Assembly (NCBI GenBank): GCA_947573485.1
Contig: CANPGB010000010.1
Coordinates: 43,243 to 107,242, forward strand
Source of the DNA: an uncultured Porphyromonadaceae bacterium
Lineage (GTDB): Bacteria; Bacteroidota; Bacteroidia; Bacteroidales; Muribaculaceae
Direction of reading: 5' to 3'
Length of the DNA stretch: 64,000 nt
Part shown: positions 36,144-46,142 of the stretch, piece by piece
Layout: each line of letters begins with the position of its first letter
Position numbering within the stretch: the first letter of the stretch is position 1
The notes under the pieces: generated by a model
What the model saw: only the letters and a program-made list of their open reading frames with translations
Databases searched by the model: none
Told to the model about the DNA's origin: nothing
Translations under genes and position numbers: made by a program

Positions 36144-37949
36144 GTGAAACACTCATCTCACCGCATAGCGCTTCTTTTTGTGGCGGCTGCAATCGCCGCC
36201 CTCATTTCCATTGCCGGTGCAAAGTCAAAACCGCTCCCCGACGCTGCCGATGTAAAGAAAGCCGAGTACATCTACCTTGAGGCCGCCAACGCGCGCGCCG
36301 AAGGCCGTGCCGACGACTATCTCATGCTTCTCCGTCGTGCCGCAGCCCTTAACCCCTCCGACCCGTATATCGCCGGAGCTCTCGCCGAAGTCAACCTCGC
36401 CCTCGGTGGCGATTCCGCGGCCATTGAAAAGGCTTACGGGCAGCTCAAAGCCCGTTTTGAGGCTATGCCAACCGAACCGGCCTACTACAGTGCCGTGGCC
36501 AACGTGGCACAGCAGCTCGACCGCACCGACGACCTTATAGATATGTGGTCGAAACTCGACACTCTTCTCCCCGACCAGAACGACCCCGCCGCATATCTCG
36601 CCTCGGCTCTCATAACCCGCTTCATGAAAGCCAAGGACTCTGCCGACTACCGCCGCGCCTGCGCTATCTATGACCGCCTCGAGAATGCTTCGGGGCCCAC
36701 GCTGCCTATAATCGGCCTTAAAGTCAAGGCCTTCAGTATTGCAAAAGATACAGCCGCCATAATTTCAGCGGTAACGCGCCTTGCACAGGCTGCCCCGGCC
36801 GACGTATCGTCGAACATCTACATCGGCTCTGCCTACGATTTCCTCGGCATGCCCGACTCGGTGCTCCATTACTTCGACCGCGCCCTCGCTGTCGACTCCA
36901 CGGCGGGTGAGGTTTACCTCGCAAGGGCGGCTTTTTTCCGTGAGCAGGGCGACAGTCTCGCCTACGACCGCGAGGTGTTCCGCGCTCTCAATTCTCCCTC
37001 GCTCGAGTTTATGCAGAAGCTCGGGCTCCTCACCGACTATGCCGTGAAGCTATACACCGATTCTGTTCAGCGCCCCCGCATAGAGCATATGTTCCAGACC
37101 ATGCAGGAGCAGAACCCCGGAGAGCCCGAGCTGCATGCACTCTACGGCGCCTACAAGGCCGAGACGGGCGACATGGAAGCCGCCGCCGAGCAATTCTCCT
37201 ACAGCCTCGACCTCGACCCTGAGCAGCACGATGTGTGGGCAAACCTCCTCCAGGTATATGGTTCTGAAAATAAGGTGGAGCCTATCCTACCGGCGGCGCG
37301 CCGTGCCCTTGCGGTTTATCCCGGCGACTATTATTTCACCTTCATGGGAGCATCGGCGCTCGCTTCCGACAGCCTCTACGCCGAGGCCTGCGCCTTGCTC
37401 GACAGTGTGAAACCCGAAGAGGCTCCCTCGCGCGAGGCCCTCTCCACCCTTTATTCCACAAAGGCCGACTTCCTCTACGCTATGGGCTTGCGCGACAGCG
37501 CCGTGACGCAATATGAGCGGGCGATTGAACTCAACGCCCAGAATTATCTTGCCTTGAACAACTGCGCCTACTTCCTGGCTCTCGATACTCTCGACCTTGT
37601 AAAGGCCGAACTCTATGCCACCCTCGCTACTGTAGGAGAGCCCGAGAACCCCACTTACCTCGACACTTACGCGTGGGTGCTGTTCATGAAAAAAGATTAT
37701 CCGAAGGCTCGCGAGATTATGGACCGCGCCCTGGTGCTCCTTGGTATAATTGAAGCTCCTGAGGGCGAACCGGCGAAGAAGGACGAGGAACAACGGTCGT
37801 CGGATATCTACGACCACGCGGGCGACATCTACTTTATGACAGGCGACCACCGCAAAGCCCTCGAATTTTGGAAAGAGGCGCTAAAACTTGACCCCGCCGA
37901 TGCGAGAATCAAGAAGAAGGTGGACCACAAAGCTATATTTTTTGATTAA
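36144..37949 (+). CDS. Exported tetratricopeptide-repeat protein
   Basis: The 601-residue protein starts at GTG (36144) with a signal peptide (about 1-26). TPR-like helix pairs run through most of the length, clearly at about 45-90, 220-260 (YIGSAYDFLGMPDSVLHYFDRAL), 330-370 (LHALYGAYKAETGDMEAAAEQF) and 555-590 (YFMTGDHRKALEFWKEALKLDP). No catalytic domain is seen. It is a scaffold or assembly factor in the periplasm or at the outer membrane, next to a DUF4292 lipoprotein and an EnvC-like protein three genes downstream of ansA, which suggests an envelope role. Confidence 0.85.
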   Translation: MKHSSHRIALLFVAAAIAALISIAGAKSKPLPDAADVKKAEYIYLEAANARAEGRADDYLMLLRRAAALNPSDPYIAGALAEVNLALGGDSAAIEKAYGQLKARFEAMPTEPAYYSAVANVAQQLDRTDDLIDMWSKLDTLLPDQNDPAAYLASALITRFMKAKDSADYRRACAIYDRLENASGPTLPIIGLKVKAFSIAKDTAAIISAVTRLAQAAPADVSSNIYIGSAYDFLGMPDSVLHYFDRALAVDSTAGEVYLARAAFFREQGDSLAYDREVFRALNSPSLEFMQKLGLLTDYAVKLYTDSVQRPRIEHMFQTMQEQNPGEPELHALYGAYKAETGDMEAAAEQFSYSLDLDPEQHDVWANLLQVYGSENKVEPILPAARRALAVYPGDYYFTFMGASALASDSLYAEACALLDSVKPEEAPSREALSTLYSTKADFLYAMGLRDSAVTQYERAIELNAQNYLALNNCAYFLALDTLDLVKAELYATLATVGEPENPTYLDTYAWVLFMKKDYPKAREIMDRALVLLGIIEAPEGEPAKKDEEQRSSDIYDHAGDIYFMTGDHRKALEFWKEALKLDPADARIKKKVDHKAIFFD

Positions 37950-37952
37950 GAT

Positions 37953-38861
37953 ATGAAATTCAGATATATACTTTCGGCTGTGGCACTTGCCGCTCTTGTG
38001 GCTCTACTGCCTTCGTGCCGAAGCTCTAAAAAGACGGTTGCGGAAGCTCCTTATGAGCAGCAGGCTGTGCAGGAGCAGCCTGTGTCTGCAACTCCCAAAA
38101 CCACCCCGACATCGCCCGCAAGCGATTTCGAACTCATGGCGGGGGCTTACACCCCCTGGACCGATGTATCGGTGCCCGTGAAAATTTCTCTGACAAAGCC
38201 CAATAAGATTTCGCTCTCGGGCACTCTTGCAATGGCCTATGGCAAGGGCATTTCAATAAGCCTGCGCATGCTTTTTATCGAAGCCGCTCGCATCTATGCC
38301 GACACCGATTCGGTGATTGTGTCGTCGTCGACCCTCGATATTTATTATGCTGAGTCGCTGGCAAAATTTACCGCTGCCTCGGGGCTCACACTCAGCGACC
38401 TGCAGAGCCTGCTCTTAGGCCAGGCTTTCGCTCCCGGCAAGGGAACACTCAAAGCCTCCGACAGCAAACTCTTCAATATTGCCGATGCGGGTCGTATTGC
38501 CGACGGTATCCATGCCTTTACCCTCACGCCCAAACAGTTGCCCAAGTCGGCCACGTGGCATTTCACTGCCATAGCACCTGAGCAGGCATCGCCGGGTGTG
38601 GTGCCCCAGCTTTTCTCGCTCGATATTGCCTCGGGCAGCAACACCGTGCAGTGCTCTTTTGCCGAATCTGTCATCAATCAGGCCGGTGTCACCGCCGCCA
38701 AGATGCAGGTTGAGGCTACGGTCAAAAAGCGTGCCGTTGACCTCGTGATTGCCACCACTCCCTCCAAGGCAGTGTGGAACGGCGGTGTAAACCTTTCCAA
38801 ACCCCGCATCCCGTCGGGCGCCCGCAAACTCACCACCGAGCAGTTGCTCAAGAAGCTCTGA
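37953..38861 (+). CDS. DUF4292 family lipoprotein
   Basis: The 302-residue protein has a lipoprotein signal (MKFRYILSAVALAALVALLPSC, Cys22), a short Gln/Pro/Thr-rich linker to about residue 55, and then a beta-rich body (about 60-290; SVPVKISLTKPNKISLSGTL, GISISLRMLFIEAARIYADT) matching DUF4292, a family with a LolA/LolB-like fold. A role in handling lipids or lipoproteins at the envelope is plausible but unproven. It is three bases after the TPR gene and seven before the EnvC-like gene, a conserved neighbourhood. Confidence 0.82.
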   Translation: MKFRYILSAVALAALVALLPSCRSSKKTVAEAPYEQQAVQEQPVSATPKTTPTSPASDFELMAGAYTPWTDVSVPVKISLTKPNKISLSGTLAMAYGKGISISLRMLFIEAARIYADTDSVIVSSSTLDIYYAESLAKFTAASGLTLSDLQSLLLGQAFAPGKGTLKASDSKLFNIADAGRIADGIHAFTLTPKQLPKSATWHFTAIAPEQASPGVVPQLFSLDIASGSNTVQCSFAESVINQAGVTAAKMQVEATVKKRAVDLVIATTPSKAVWNGGVNLSKPRIPSGARKLTTEQLLKKL

Positions 38862-38868
38862 GGTTCAC

Positions 38869-40218
38869 ATGTTGTTCCGCGTCATTATCATATCTATTCT
38901 TGCTTTGCTTATGCCCTCGCTCCCTGCCGAGGGACGTAAACGCACGTCGGCTACCGTTAAGAAAGAGCGGCGTGAGGCTACCAAGAAGATTGAGCGCACC
39001 AAGGGACAGATTAAGACCAACCTCGCCGATACCCGCAGGCAGCTTGCCGAGTTCCAGACCATAGAGGCTGAAATAGGCAAGTCTGATGCCTCTATACGCT
39101 CTCTGCAGGCGCGCACCGACTCGGTGACGCGGCGCGTTACCGCGCTTGCCGACAGTGTCGCTGCAACAGAGGCGCGTGTCACCTCGCTAAAAGCCGGGTA
39201 CGCAGCTTCGTTGCGAGCCATACGCCGCCAACGCCAATCGGCCTCGGCCACTGCGTTTATTGTGGCGTCGGAGTCGTTTACCGAGGCCCGAAAGCGCATG
39301 CGTTATCTCTCTGAACTTAGTAAGAGCGAGAAAGAGAAAGCCGCCAACCTCGCTGCCGCAGCCGCATTGCTCAAGCAGCAGAAAGCAACACTCGACTCGG
39401 TGCGCACCGTGCTCGCTGCCGACCTCGCAAGTCTGAAAGCCCACAAGCGGAAACTCGAGAAAGACCGAGCCACCGCCGATGCTCTTGTTGCCAAACTCAA
39501 GCGCAACGGGCGCCGTCTGGAGCAAGTGCTCGGTGAACAGCAGGAAAAAGCGCGTAAGCTCGACCGTGAGCTCGACCGCATAATCGAAGAAGAGGCCCGC
39601 GCTGCTGCCGAGGCTGAACGCAAGCGCAAAGCCGCCGAAGAGGCTGCCCGCAAGGAGGAGGCACGACGCAAGGCCGCACAAGATTCAGCGGCAAAGAAAT
39701 CTACGGCACCGGGGCAGAGTAGTGCGACCCCGAAACCTTCGGCGCCTCAGAACAAGCCCGCCAAACCTGCCACGCAGCGCAAGAAAGTGACTGCTCCGGC
39801 AGCCTCGACCTTCGCTGCCGCCAAAGGAAAACTGCCCATGCCCGTGAGTGGTCCGGCGATGATTGTGGGCGACTTCGGCCGACATAAGCACAAGGACTTC
39901 GAGAAGGTTGAGATGATGAACAACGGCATCGACATCGAGACCACCGAGGGCGCGTCGGCTGTTGCCGTTTATCCCGGCACCGTGACTATGGTAATCGTTA
40001 TGGACGGCTACCACAATGTGGTGCTCGTCCGCCATGGCGAGTATCTGACCGTATACGCCGGTATTGCCTCGCTTGCCGTGCGCAAGGGGCAGGAGGTGAC
40101 TGCCGGTCAATCGCTCGGAACGATTTACTCCGACCCGCTTGATAGTGGCCGCACACGGCTGCACTTCGAAGTGCGTCACGAGAAAGAAAAACTTAATCCG
40201 TCGGAATGGCTGCGATGA
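38869..40218 (+). CDS. EnvC-like murein hydrolase activator with a degenerate M23 (LytM) domain
   Basis: The 449-residue exported protein (signal about 1-22) has long coiled coils (about 25-165 and 175-270), an Ala/Pro/Lys-rich linker (about 270-320), and a C-terminal M23 domain (about 325-449). The zinc-binding and catalytic positions of active LytM enzymes are altered: NNGID replaces HxGxD, YAGI replaces YGHL, and TRLHFEV lacks the first His of HxH. Loss of these residues is typical of EnvC, which activates amidases instead of cutting peptidoglycan. It overlaps the flippase gene by 13 or 4 bases depending on that start. Confidence 0.88.
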   Translation: MLFRVIIISILALLMPSLPAEGRKRTSATVKKERREATKKIERTKGQIKTNLADTRRQLAEFQTIEAEIGKSDASIRSLQARTDSVTRRVTALADSVAATEARVTSLKAGYAASLRAIRRQRQSASATAFIVASESFTEARKRMRYLSELSKSEKEKAANLAAAAALLKQQKATLDSVRTVLAADLASLKAHKRKLEKDRATADALVAKLKRNGRRLEQVLGEQQEKARKLDRELDRIIEEEARAAAEAERKRKAAEEAARKEEARRKAAQDSAAKKSTAPGQSSATPKPSAPQNKPAKPATQRKKVTAPAASTFAAAKGKLPMPVSGPAMIVGDFGRHKHKDFEKVEMMNNGIDIETTEGASAVAVYPGTVTMVIVMDGYHNVVLVRHGEYLTVYAGIASLAVRKGQEVTAGQSLGTIYSDPLDSGRTRLHFEVRHEKEKLNPSEWLR

Positions 40219-41642
40219 CTCCCGGCAGGCAGGCTTCCTCGGGGACGACGGCGAAGGTTCTGAAAACGCTCGGAATCTTCGGCGGTGTGCAGGTCGCGGG
40301 AATCATATGCTCGGTGGTTCGCACCAAGCTTGCGGCCCTTTGGATTGGCCCGGCAGGTGTCGGTCTTATGGCGGTGTATAATTCTACCGTAGACCTCCTC
40401 TCGCAGACATCGCAGCTGAGCCTACCGCAAAGCGCCGTGCGCGACCTTGCTCAGACGCGCCACGACCCCTCTGCCGGACCCCGTGTGGTGGCCTCGGTGC
40501 GCCGACTTATCCGCGGCCTTGGTGTAATAGCTTTCGCCCTCGTGCTTCTGCTCTCGCCGCTGGTGAGCGCATGGGCTTTCGGTAACACGGCTCATACCCT
40601 GGCCTTCTGCCTCCTGGCTGCGATTATGGTTTTCAACGGATTCACCAACTCCGAGACAACCATAATGCGAGGCTACGACAGACTCAAGCCTCTTGCCCGC
40701 ACCGCAATTTTTACCTCGGTGGCCACGGTGCTCACGGCGGTGCCTCTGTTCTACTTTTTCAGGCTGAAGGCTGTGGTGCCCGTGCTTATGTTCAGTTACG
40801 GCTATAACTGCCTCTTCGCCCTTACTTTCAGGCCTCGCGATATAGAGGCTGCCAAGGTAGGATTTGTTGAGGCGTGGCGCCGGAACCGCCCCATGTTATC
40901 GCTTGGTTTTTATATGACAGTGAGCTCCTTTGTGAGCCTGTTGGCCTCGAATATCTTCGTGATATTTCTCAACCGCTGGCACACCGATGTTGCCGTCGGC
41001 ATCTATCAGGCCGGATATACACTTGTCAATACCTATGTTGGTCTTATATTCATGGCGCTGTCAACGGAGTTCTACCCGCGGCTGTCGGCTGCACGCGAGC
41101 GCTCGCGTATGGAGGTGATAGTCTCGCATGAAGTCAAGATTGCCATGTGGGTGCTTATGCCCGTGGTCGTGCTCTTTATCTGCTGCGGTAAACTGTGCCT
41201 CACAATCCTGTACTCAAGTGAGTTTTACGCTGCCGTTCCCTTCATAGTGATAGCAGGCGCCGGAGTGCTCTTCCGCGCGGCCTCAACCTGCATTGCCTAT
41301 ACGATACTTGCCCGCGGCTCGGGGCGCACCTATATCGTGACCGAGACGGCGAGCGCCGTGGCCTACCTTGCCCTTTATATTCCGCTCTACACCTATTTCG
41401 GTTACCTTGGCCTCGGCATCGGTTACCTGCTGTGGTATATGTTCTATTTCGGCGTGGTTTACTACATATACCGCTACCGCTACGGCATGCACCTGCGCCG
41501 CGGCGTGCCTGCCCTCATCGCCACTGCGGTTGCCCTTGCGCTGCTCGCCATAGCAGGCTACGCAACTATCGGGCCGTGGTGGACCATACTAATCCTGGTG
41601 CCCCCGGTGAGCTACGCCGCTTTCAAGGCCCTCAGGGCATAG
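40206..41642 (+). CDS. Wzx-type polysaccharide flippase (MATE/MVF superfamily)
   Basis: The 478-residue inner-membrane protein has about 12-14 helices and matches O-antigen/polysaccharide translocases: LGIFGGVQVAGIICSVVRTKLAALWIGPAGVGL, SLGFYMTVSSFVSLLASNIFVI, AVGIYQAGYTLVNTYVGLIF and the terminal helices. It should flip undecaprenyl-linked glycans to the periplasm. A second in-frame ATG at 40215 would give the ATGA overlap with the previous stop that is common in this genome, so translation may start there. No other surface-polysaccharide genes are nearby. Confidence 0.87.
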   Translation: MAAMTPGRQASSGTTAKVLKTLGIFGGVQVAGIICSVVRTKLAALWIGPAGVGLMAVYNSTVDLLSQTSQLSLPQSAVRDLAQTRHDPSAGPRVVASVRRLIRGLGVIAFALVLLLSPLVSAWAFGNTAHTLAFCLLAAIMVFNGFTNSETTIMRGYDRLKPLARTAIFTSVATVLTAVPLFYFFRLKAVVPVLMFSYGYNCLFALTFRPRDIEAAKVGFVEAWRRNRPMLSLGFYMTVSSFVSLLASNIFVIFLNRWHTDVAVGIYQAGYTLVNTYVGLIFMALSTEFYPRLSAARERSRMEVIVSHEVKIAMWVLMPVVVLFICCGKLCLTILYSSEFYAAVPFIVIAGAGVLFRAASTCIAYTILARGSGRTYIVTETASAVAYLALYIPLYTYFGYLGLGIGYLLWYMFYFGVVYYIYRYRYGMHLRRGVPALIATAVALALLAIAGYATIGPWWTILILVPPVSYAAFKALRA

Positions 41643-41646
41643 CTAT

Positions 41647-42171
41647 ATGATATACACTGAGACAAATAGATTGATATTACGCTCATGGAAAGCCGAGGAT
41701 TTGTCCCTCTTCATGGCCATGAACCGTGATGAGCGGGTGATGAGATACTTCCCGGCGACTTTGAGTGACGAGGAAACCAAAGGTTTCTACGGGCGTATTC
41801 AAGATGAATTGCGCCGCAATGGATGGGGGCTTTATGCCGTGGCCTTGAAAGCGACGGGGCAGTTCATCGGCTATGTCGGGCTACATGAAATTGGCTTTGA
41901 GGCCTTCTTCACACCCGGTGTGGAAATCGGGTGGCGATTGGCAGCCGAATATCATAATCAGGGCTATGCGACCGAAGCAGCCTTCAAGGTGCTCGAGCTT
42001 GCTAAAGCTCAAGGAATCAAAAGGGTATATTCGTTCACGGCAGAGATTAACAAACCCTCCGAGCGGGTTATGCAAAAAATCGGCTTGGAAAAGATAGGCG
42101 AGTTCAATCACCCGAAGCTTCCGGCTGAATCGCCGCTCAGCCGCCACGTATTATATAAAATTGAATTGTGA
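41647..42171 (+). CDS. GNAT-family N-acetyltransferase (RimJ/RimL-like)
   Basis: The 174-residue cytoplasmic protein shows the acetyltransferase fold: ETNRLILRSWKAEDLSLFMAMN at the start, GYVGLHEIGFEAFFTPGVEIGWRL, and the acetyl-CoA site block HNQGYATEAAFKVLELA followed by KRVYSFTAEINKPSERVMQKIGL. This pattern belongs to the ribosomal-protein/antibiotic acetyltransferase group; the substrate is unknown. It is four bases after the flippase stop, yet its base composition is lower in GC than the genes before it, which may mark the edge of the island that follows. Confidence 0.88.
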   Translation: MIYTETNRLILRSWKAEDLSLFMAMNRDERVMRYFPATLSDEETKGFYGRIQDELRRNGWGLYAVALKATGQFIGYVGLHEIGFEAFFTPGVEIGWRLAAEYHNQGYATEAAFKVLELAKAQGIKRVYSFTAEINKPSERVMQKIGLEKIGEFNHPKLPAESPLSRHVLYKIEL

Positions 42172-42212
42172 TTCCTCTGTCTCGACACCTTGTATCCCTC
42201 AAATTAATTATG

Positions 42213-42220
42213 TAATTTTG
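42213..42220 (+). promoter_or_regulatory. Promoter of the type III restriction-modification operon
   Basis: TAATTTTG (42213-42220) is a -7 box with CTTG (42189-42192), one base from TTTG, 20 bases upstream. The ATG of mod is 95 bases further on. Confidence 0.6.
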
Positions 42221-42315
42221 TGATAGATATAGTTATGTTGCAGGATGCGCAGGTCGATTTAGCGCCTCATCTGATATAAGGACGTCTTAAATCAAAGTAA
42301 ACGAAAGAATCATCA

Positions 42316-44094
42316 ATGACTCAAAATAGAATAAATAAACTTGAGCTGACCTGGATAGGTAAGGACGACGACCCGGCACCGCTTGAGCCGCGCATACTCC
42401 TTCACTCGCCTGAATACAGTTTTGGCGAGGTTGAGACAGGTGTACTCCCGAACGGCAAACCGTGGCCGGGCAATATGCTTATCCATGGCGATAATCTTCT
42501 TGCGCTCCGGGCGCTTGAAGAGAACTTCACCGGAGCGGTAAAATGTATCTATATTGATCCTCCTTATAACACAGGAAACGCTTTCGACCAGTACGACGAT
42601 AATGTTGAACACAGCATCTGGCTTTCTCTCATAAGGGAACGCCTTATCCGGCTCCGCAATCTTTTGGCAGACGACGGTGTGATCTTCGTTCAGATTAACG
42701 ATGATGAAGCAGCCTACCTAAAAGTTCTTCTTGACGAAGTATTCGGCCGCAATAATTATGAGACAACTTTCTACATCAAGGTAAGACACGAAGACCGTAT
42801 CTTACGCGAAGACATCCGCTATCAACTCGTGATAGAGCAGGTGCTTTGTTATCGCAAGACTCCAAAATATAGCGCACCCCGGCGTGAAAAAACAAAAAAT
42901 GCTCTTGACGATTACGAGTATAATCTTACCTTTGATGCCCCGCCGGCCGAAACCGTGCATATCGGAGGCTATGACATAGAGATATACCCTAAAGGAACTT
43001 ATACCATAACGAATGAGGGGAAGGGCAAAGGGTGTCTCAAATTATACCAGATTCGTGGTTCCTTGATTACGCAATCGGGTTCAGCTTCCGAGTTCTATGA
43101 GCGATACTTGCGTTCGCGCAGAGAATCTGACGGATTAGGAACATTGTATAAAGTAATAGGTATGGGCGTTAAAGGTGACGGGTTGGGTTACCGCACCATA
43201 CTCCAGCCCGATAAAGCAACGAGCAAGAATGGCTTCTATCTTCAGGGAAAACCTGTAAAAGTAAAAGAAAATAAAGGTTTGCCTTGCCCCAATTTCTATG
43301 ATTTTGTGCAGACTTTCAACAATGCCGGCTATGAGGGAGGAGTCCAGTTCAACGGTGGAAAGAAGCCGGAGGCTTTCCTGCGCTTTATTCTGTCGTTGGC
43401 AGGTGTCAAGCCCGGCGATTTAGTCCTTGATTCCTTTTTGGGCTCCGGGTCTACGGCTGCTACTTGCTCAAAGTTAGGACTTCGTTGGATTGGCATAGAG
43501 CTTGGGAACCATGCCTATACCCATTGTTTTCCACGCTTAAAAAATATAGTTAATGCCGACGACCCTACAGGGATAACCTCCGAGGTCAAGTGGCAAGGCG
43601 GCGGAGGCTTCAAGTTCTATGAACTCGCACCGAGTTTGCTAAACCGCGACAAACACGGCAACCTTGTAATCAACAAGGAGTACAACGCCGATATGCTTGC
43701 GGCGGCAATGGCTAAGCAGGAAGGTTATACCTACGCTCCCGACAAAGATGTGTATTGGAAGCAAGGCCGTGGTTCTGAGAAAGATTACATCTTCACTACA
43801 ACGCAATTCCTTACAGCTGAAGCCCTGCAACAAATTCATGAGCAATTGGCTGAAGATGAGTCGCTGTTGGTGTGCTGCACATCGTTCCAACCCGAGTGTC
43901 GCAACCGCTACTCAAACATCACAATCAAGAAAATACCGCAGATGCTCCTTGGGCGATGCGAGTTCGATAAAGACGATTATTCACTCAATATCGTTTCTCC
44001 TCCTGCAATTGACGATGATGAAAATGAAATCATCGATGAACCGGAGGAAAACTATGCTGCATCAACGAACGAAGAACCCAATCTTTTTGACTGA
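42316..44094 (+). CDS. mod: Type III restriction-modification methyltransferase (Mod)
   Basis: The 592-residue beta-class adenine methyltransferase has motif IV DPPYNTGNAF (Asp81-Tyr84) before motif I LDSFLGSGSTAA (about 371-382), the order typical of Mod proteins. A target-recognition region lies between them (about 140-340). Mod recognises an asymmetric site and methylates one strand; it is needed for Res cleavage. The last base of the stop is the first base of the next start (TGATGA junction at 44094), so mod and res are translationally coupled. The C-terminal tail is acidic (about 555-592). Mod itself is intact. Confidence 0.93.
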   Translation: MTQNRINKLELTWIGKDDDPAPLEPRILLHSPEYSFGEVETGVLPNGKPWPGNMLIHGDNLLALRALEENFTGAVKCIYIDPPYNTGNAFDQYDDNVEHSIWLSLIRERLIRLRNLLADDGVIFVQINDDEAAYLKVLLDEVFGRNNYETTFYIKVRHEDRILREDIRYQLVIEQVLCYRKTPKYSAPRREKTKNALDDYEYNLTFDAPPAETVHIGGYDIEIYPKGTYTITNEGKGKGCLKLYQIRGSLITQSGSASEFYERYLRSRRESDGLGTLYKVIGMGVKGDGLGYRTILQPDKATSKNGFYLQGKPVKVKENKGLPCPNFYDFVQTFNNAGYEGGVQFNGGKKPEAFLRFILSLAGVKPGDLVLDSFLGSGSTAATCSKLGLRWIGIELGNHAYTHCFPRLKNIVNADDPTGITSEVKWQGGGGFKFYELAPSLLNRDKHGNLVINKEYNADMLAAAMAKQEGYTYAPDKDVYWKQGRGSEKDYIFTTTQFLTAEALQQIHEQLAEDESLLVCCTSFQPECRNRYSNITIKKIPQMLLGRCEFDKDDYSLNIVSPPAIDDDENEIIDEPEENYAASTNEEPNLFD

Positions 44095-46091
44095 TGAACA
44101 CCACCGCCAACAACATACGGCAGCGTCTCTCGCTCCGCAAACCACTTGCCGAGGCTCTTGACCTCACCTCGCGGATAGTGGATAATCTTTCGCTGCAGAA
44201 ACCGCCGAAGGACGAAGCCGACTTGAAGGCCTTTCTGCAGAGAGAGCTTGCCGGTGTCAAGGCGCTTGTGCCGACTGTCAAAGACTTTGACCGCTCCTTC
44301 CCCTCGTTAGCTTTCTCGATAGCCACCGGCATAGGAAAGACACGCCTGATGGGTGCGATAATAGCTTACCTGTATCTCAAAAAGAACGTCAGGCATTTCT
44401 TCATACTTGCGCCAAACCTCACTCTGTACAACAAGCTCATACGCGACTTCGGAGACCCGGCGTACGGAAAATATGTTTTCAAAGGACTCAGTGACTTCGT
44501 TAGCAATCCGCCGCAAATCGTAACGGGAGAGACCTACGACGACCGGACCCCGTCGATGTTCTCATCTTTGCAAATCAACATTTTCAACATTGCCAAATTC
44601 AACAAAGACAGCAAAACGGTAAAGCAAGGCATGCCGCGCATGCGCCGTCTTTCGGAATACATCGGACAATCGTACTTCGACTATCTTGCTTCGCTGCCCG
44701 ACCTCGTCATATTAATGGATGAGGCCCACCGCTATCATGCCGATGCCTCGAAAAAGGCTATAAATGAGCTCAATCCGATACTCGGATTTGAAATGACGGC
44801 CACACCGATCGATGAGAAAAACCGTCCATTCAAGAATATCGTCTACGAATATAACCTTGCTCAGGCTCTTGCCGACAAGAAATATGTCAAAGACCCGACG
44901 GTTGCCGGACGTAAGAACCTTGAAAAAAAGGGGTTGTCGTCGGAGGAAATCGAAGACATGAAACTCATCGACGGCATTAATGTGCACGAGCGCACGAAGG
45001 CTGCCATTGAACTCTATGCCAGGCAAAACGGCAAGAATATAGTGCATCCGTTTATTCTTGTGGCGTGCCGCGATATCGCGCATGCAAAAGCCGTCGCTGA
45101 AAAACTCGAGAGCAACGACATCTTCAACGGGCGCTATAAAGGCAAAGTGCTCCGCATAGACAGCGAGAGCAAAAAAGACGATGAAATAGAACAACAATTT
45201 ATCGCACTCGAATCACCCGACAGCCCCATTGAGATTGTTGTTCACGTCAACATGCTCAAAGAAGGTTGGGATGTAAATAACCTCTACACAATAATTCCAC
45301 TCAGGGCTGCCGATGCCGCAATACTCATAGAGCAGACTATCGGTCGCGGTCTGCGCCTCCCCTATGGCGGAGAACGCACCGGCAACAAAGACGTTGATAC
45401 CCTGACGGTTATTGCCCACGACAACTTTGCACAAGTTATAGCCAAATCGAAAGACCCCGGTAGTGTGCTCAGCAAACTGTCTTATGTGGAGCTCGATGAA
45501 GATGATGATCCCGCAGGACATGGTGGCAAGGTTGTGAAGTTGCCGACAGCTGTTGAGCAAAAATACCACGCACAGATTCAGCAAGCCCAAACCGACTATG
45601 AAAAGAAAGTTGCAGAGCGCACCTGCGATGTGGTGAGAGCCGTTGTTGAGGCAATACCTCAAGTGGCTGAGGCTGTCAGCCACCTCTCCGATTTAAAAAA
45701 GCCCGAGGTTATAAAAGTAATTCGAGAAACCGCTGCGGAGGAAATCAAACGTAAAGCACAGACCTCCAATCCTCTTTTTGCTGAGCAAGAAGCCGCCGAG
45801 CAGATGGCCCGGCTCGATAAAGTAATCAAGACCGTTATCGTCGATTACGAGAAGAATGTAATAGAAATTCCGCGCCTTGTGCTTGCTCAACCGAAAGTCC
45901 GCAAGATATTCAATGATTTTGACCTCTATACCATGCTCGGTTTTGACCTTGGCGACGTCAGCTATGAGATTTACCGTCAAAGCCTTGCTACTGACGAAGT
46001 AGATATTATTGCCGGACAGAACGGACTTTATCGGGGAAAGCCCGCCGACATTATAGTTGCCAGGCTAATGGCTTTCGACGATGTTGATTAA
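44094..46091 (+). CDS. res: Type III restriction enzyme Res, helicase part, cut by an in-frame stop
   Basis: The 665 residues hold the SF2 helicase core: Walker A SIATGIGKTRL (Lys82), DEAH-type LMDEAHRYH (about 209), GFEMTATPID, and motif VI QTIGRGLRLPYGG. A family Res protein runs on to a nuclease domain, but here TAA at 46089-46091 interrupts. The frame stays open in the same phase after the stop for another 237 codons, ending at 46805 with the nuclease domain, giving 903 residues if read through. A one-base change (for example TAT or TAC to TAA) explains it. The truncated helicase should not cut DNA. Confidence 0.9.
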   Translation: MNTTANNIRQRLSLRKPLAEALDLTSRIVDNLSLQKPPKDEADLKAFLQRELAGVKALVPTVKDFDRSFPSLAFSIATGIGKTRLMGAIIAYLYLKKNVRHFFILAPNLTLYNKLIRDFGDPAYGKYVFKGLSDFVSNPPQIVTGETYDDRTPSMFSSLQINIFNIAKFNKDSKTVKQGMPRMRRLSEYIGQSYFDYLASLPDLVILMDEAHRYHADASKKAINELNPILGFEMTATPIDEKNRPFKNIVYEYNLAQALADKKYVKDPTVAGRKNLEKKGLSSEEIEDMKLIDGINVHERTKAAIELYARQNGKNIVHPFILVACRDIAHAKAVAEKLESNDIFNGRYKGKVLRIDSESKKDDEIEQQFIALESPDSPIEIVVHVNMLKEGWDVNNLYTIIPLRAADAAILIEQTIGRGLRLPYGGERTGNKDVDTLTVIAHDNFAQVIAKSKDPGSVLSKLSYVELDEDDDPAGHGGKVVKLPTAVEQKYHAQIQQAQTDYEKKVAERTCDVVRAVVEAIPQVAEAVSHLSDLKKPEVIKVIRETAAEEIKRKAQTSNPLFAEQEAAEQMARLDKVIKTVIVDYEKNVIEIPRLVLAQPKVRKIFNDFDLYTMLGFDLGDVSYEIYRQSLATDEVDIIAGQNGLYRGKPADIIVARLMAFDDVD

Positions 46092-46142
46092 GACACCTGC
46101 GCCGATCTACTCTATAAACTCGCCAATCAGGCCGTTGAAGCC

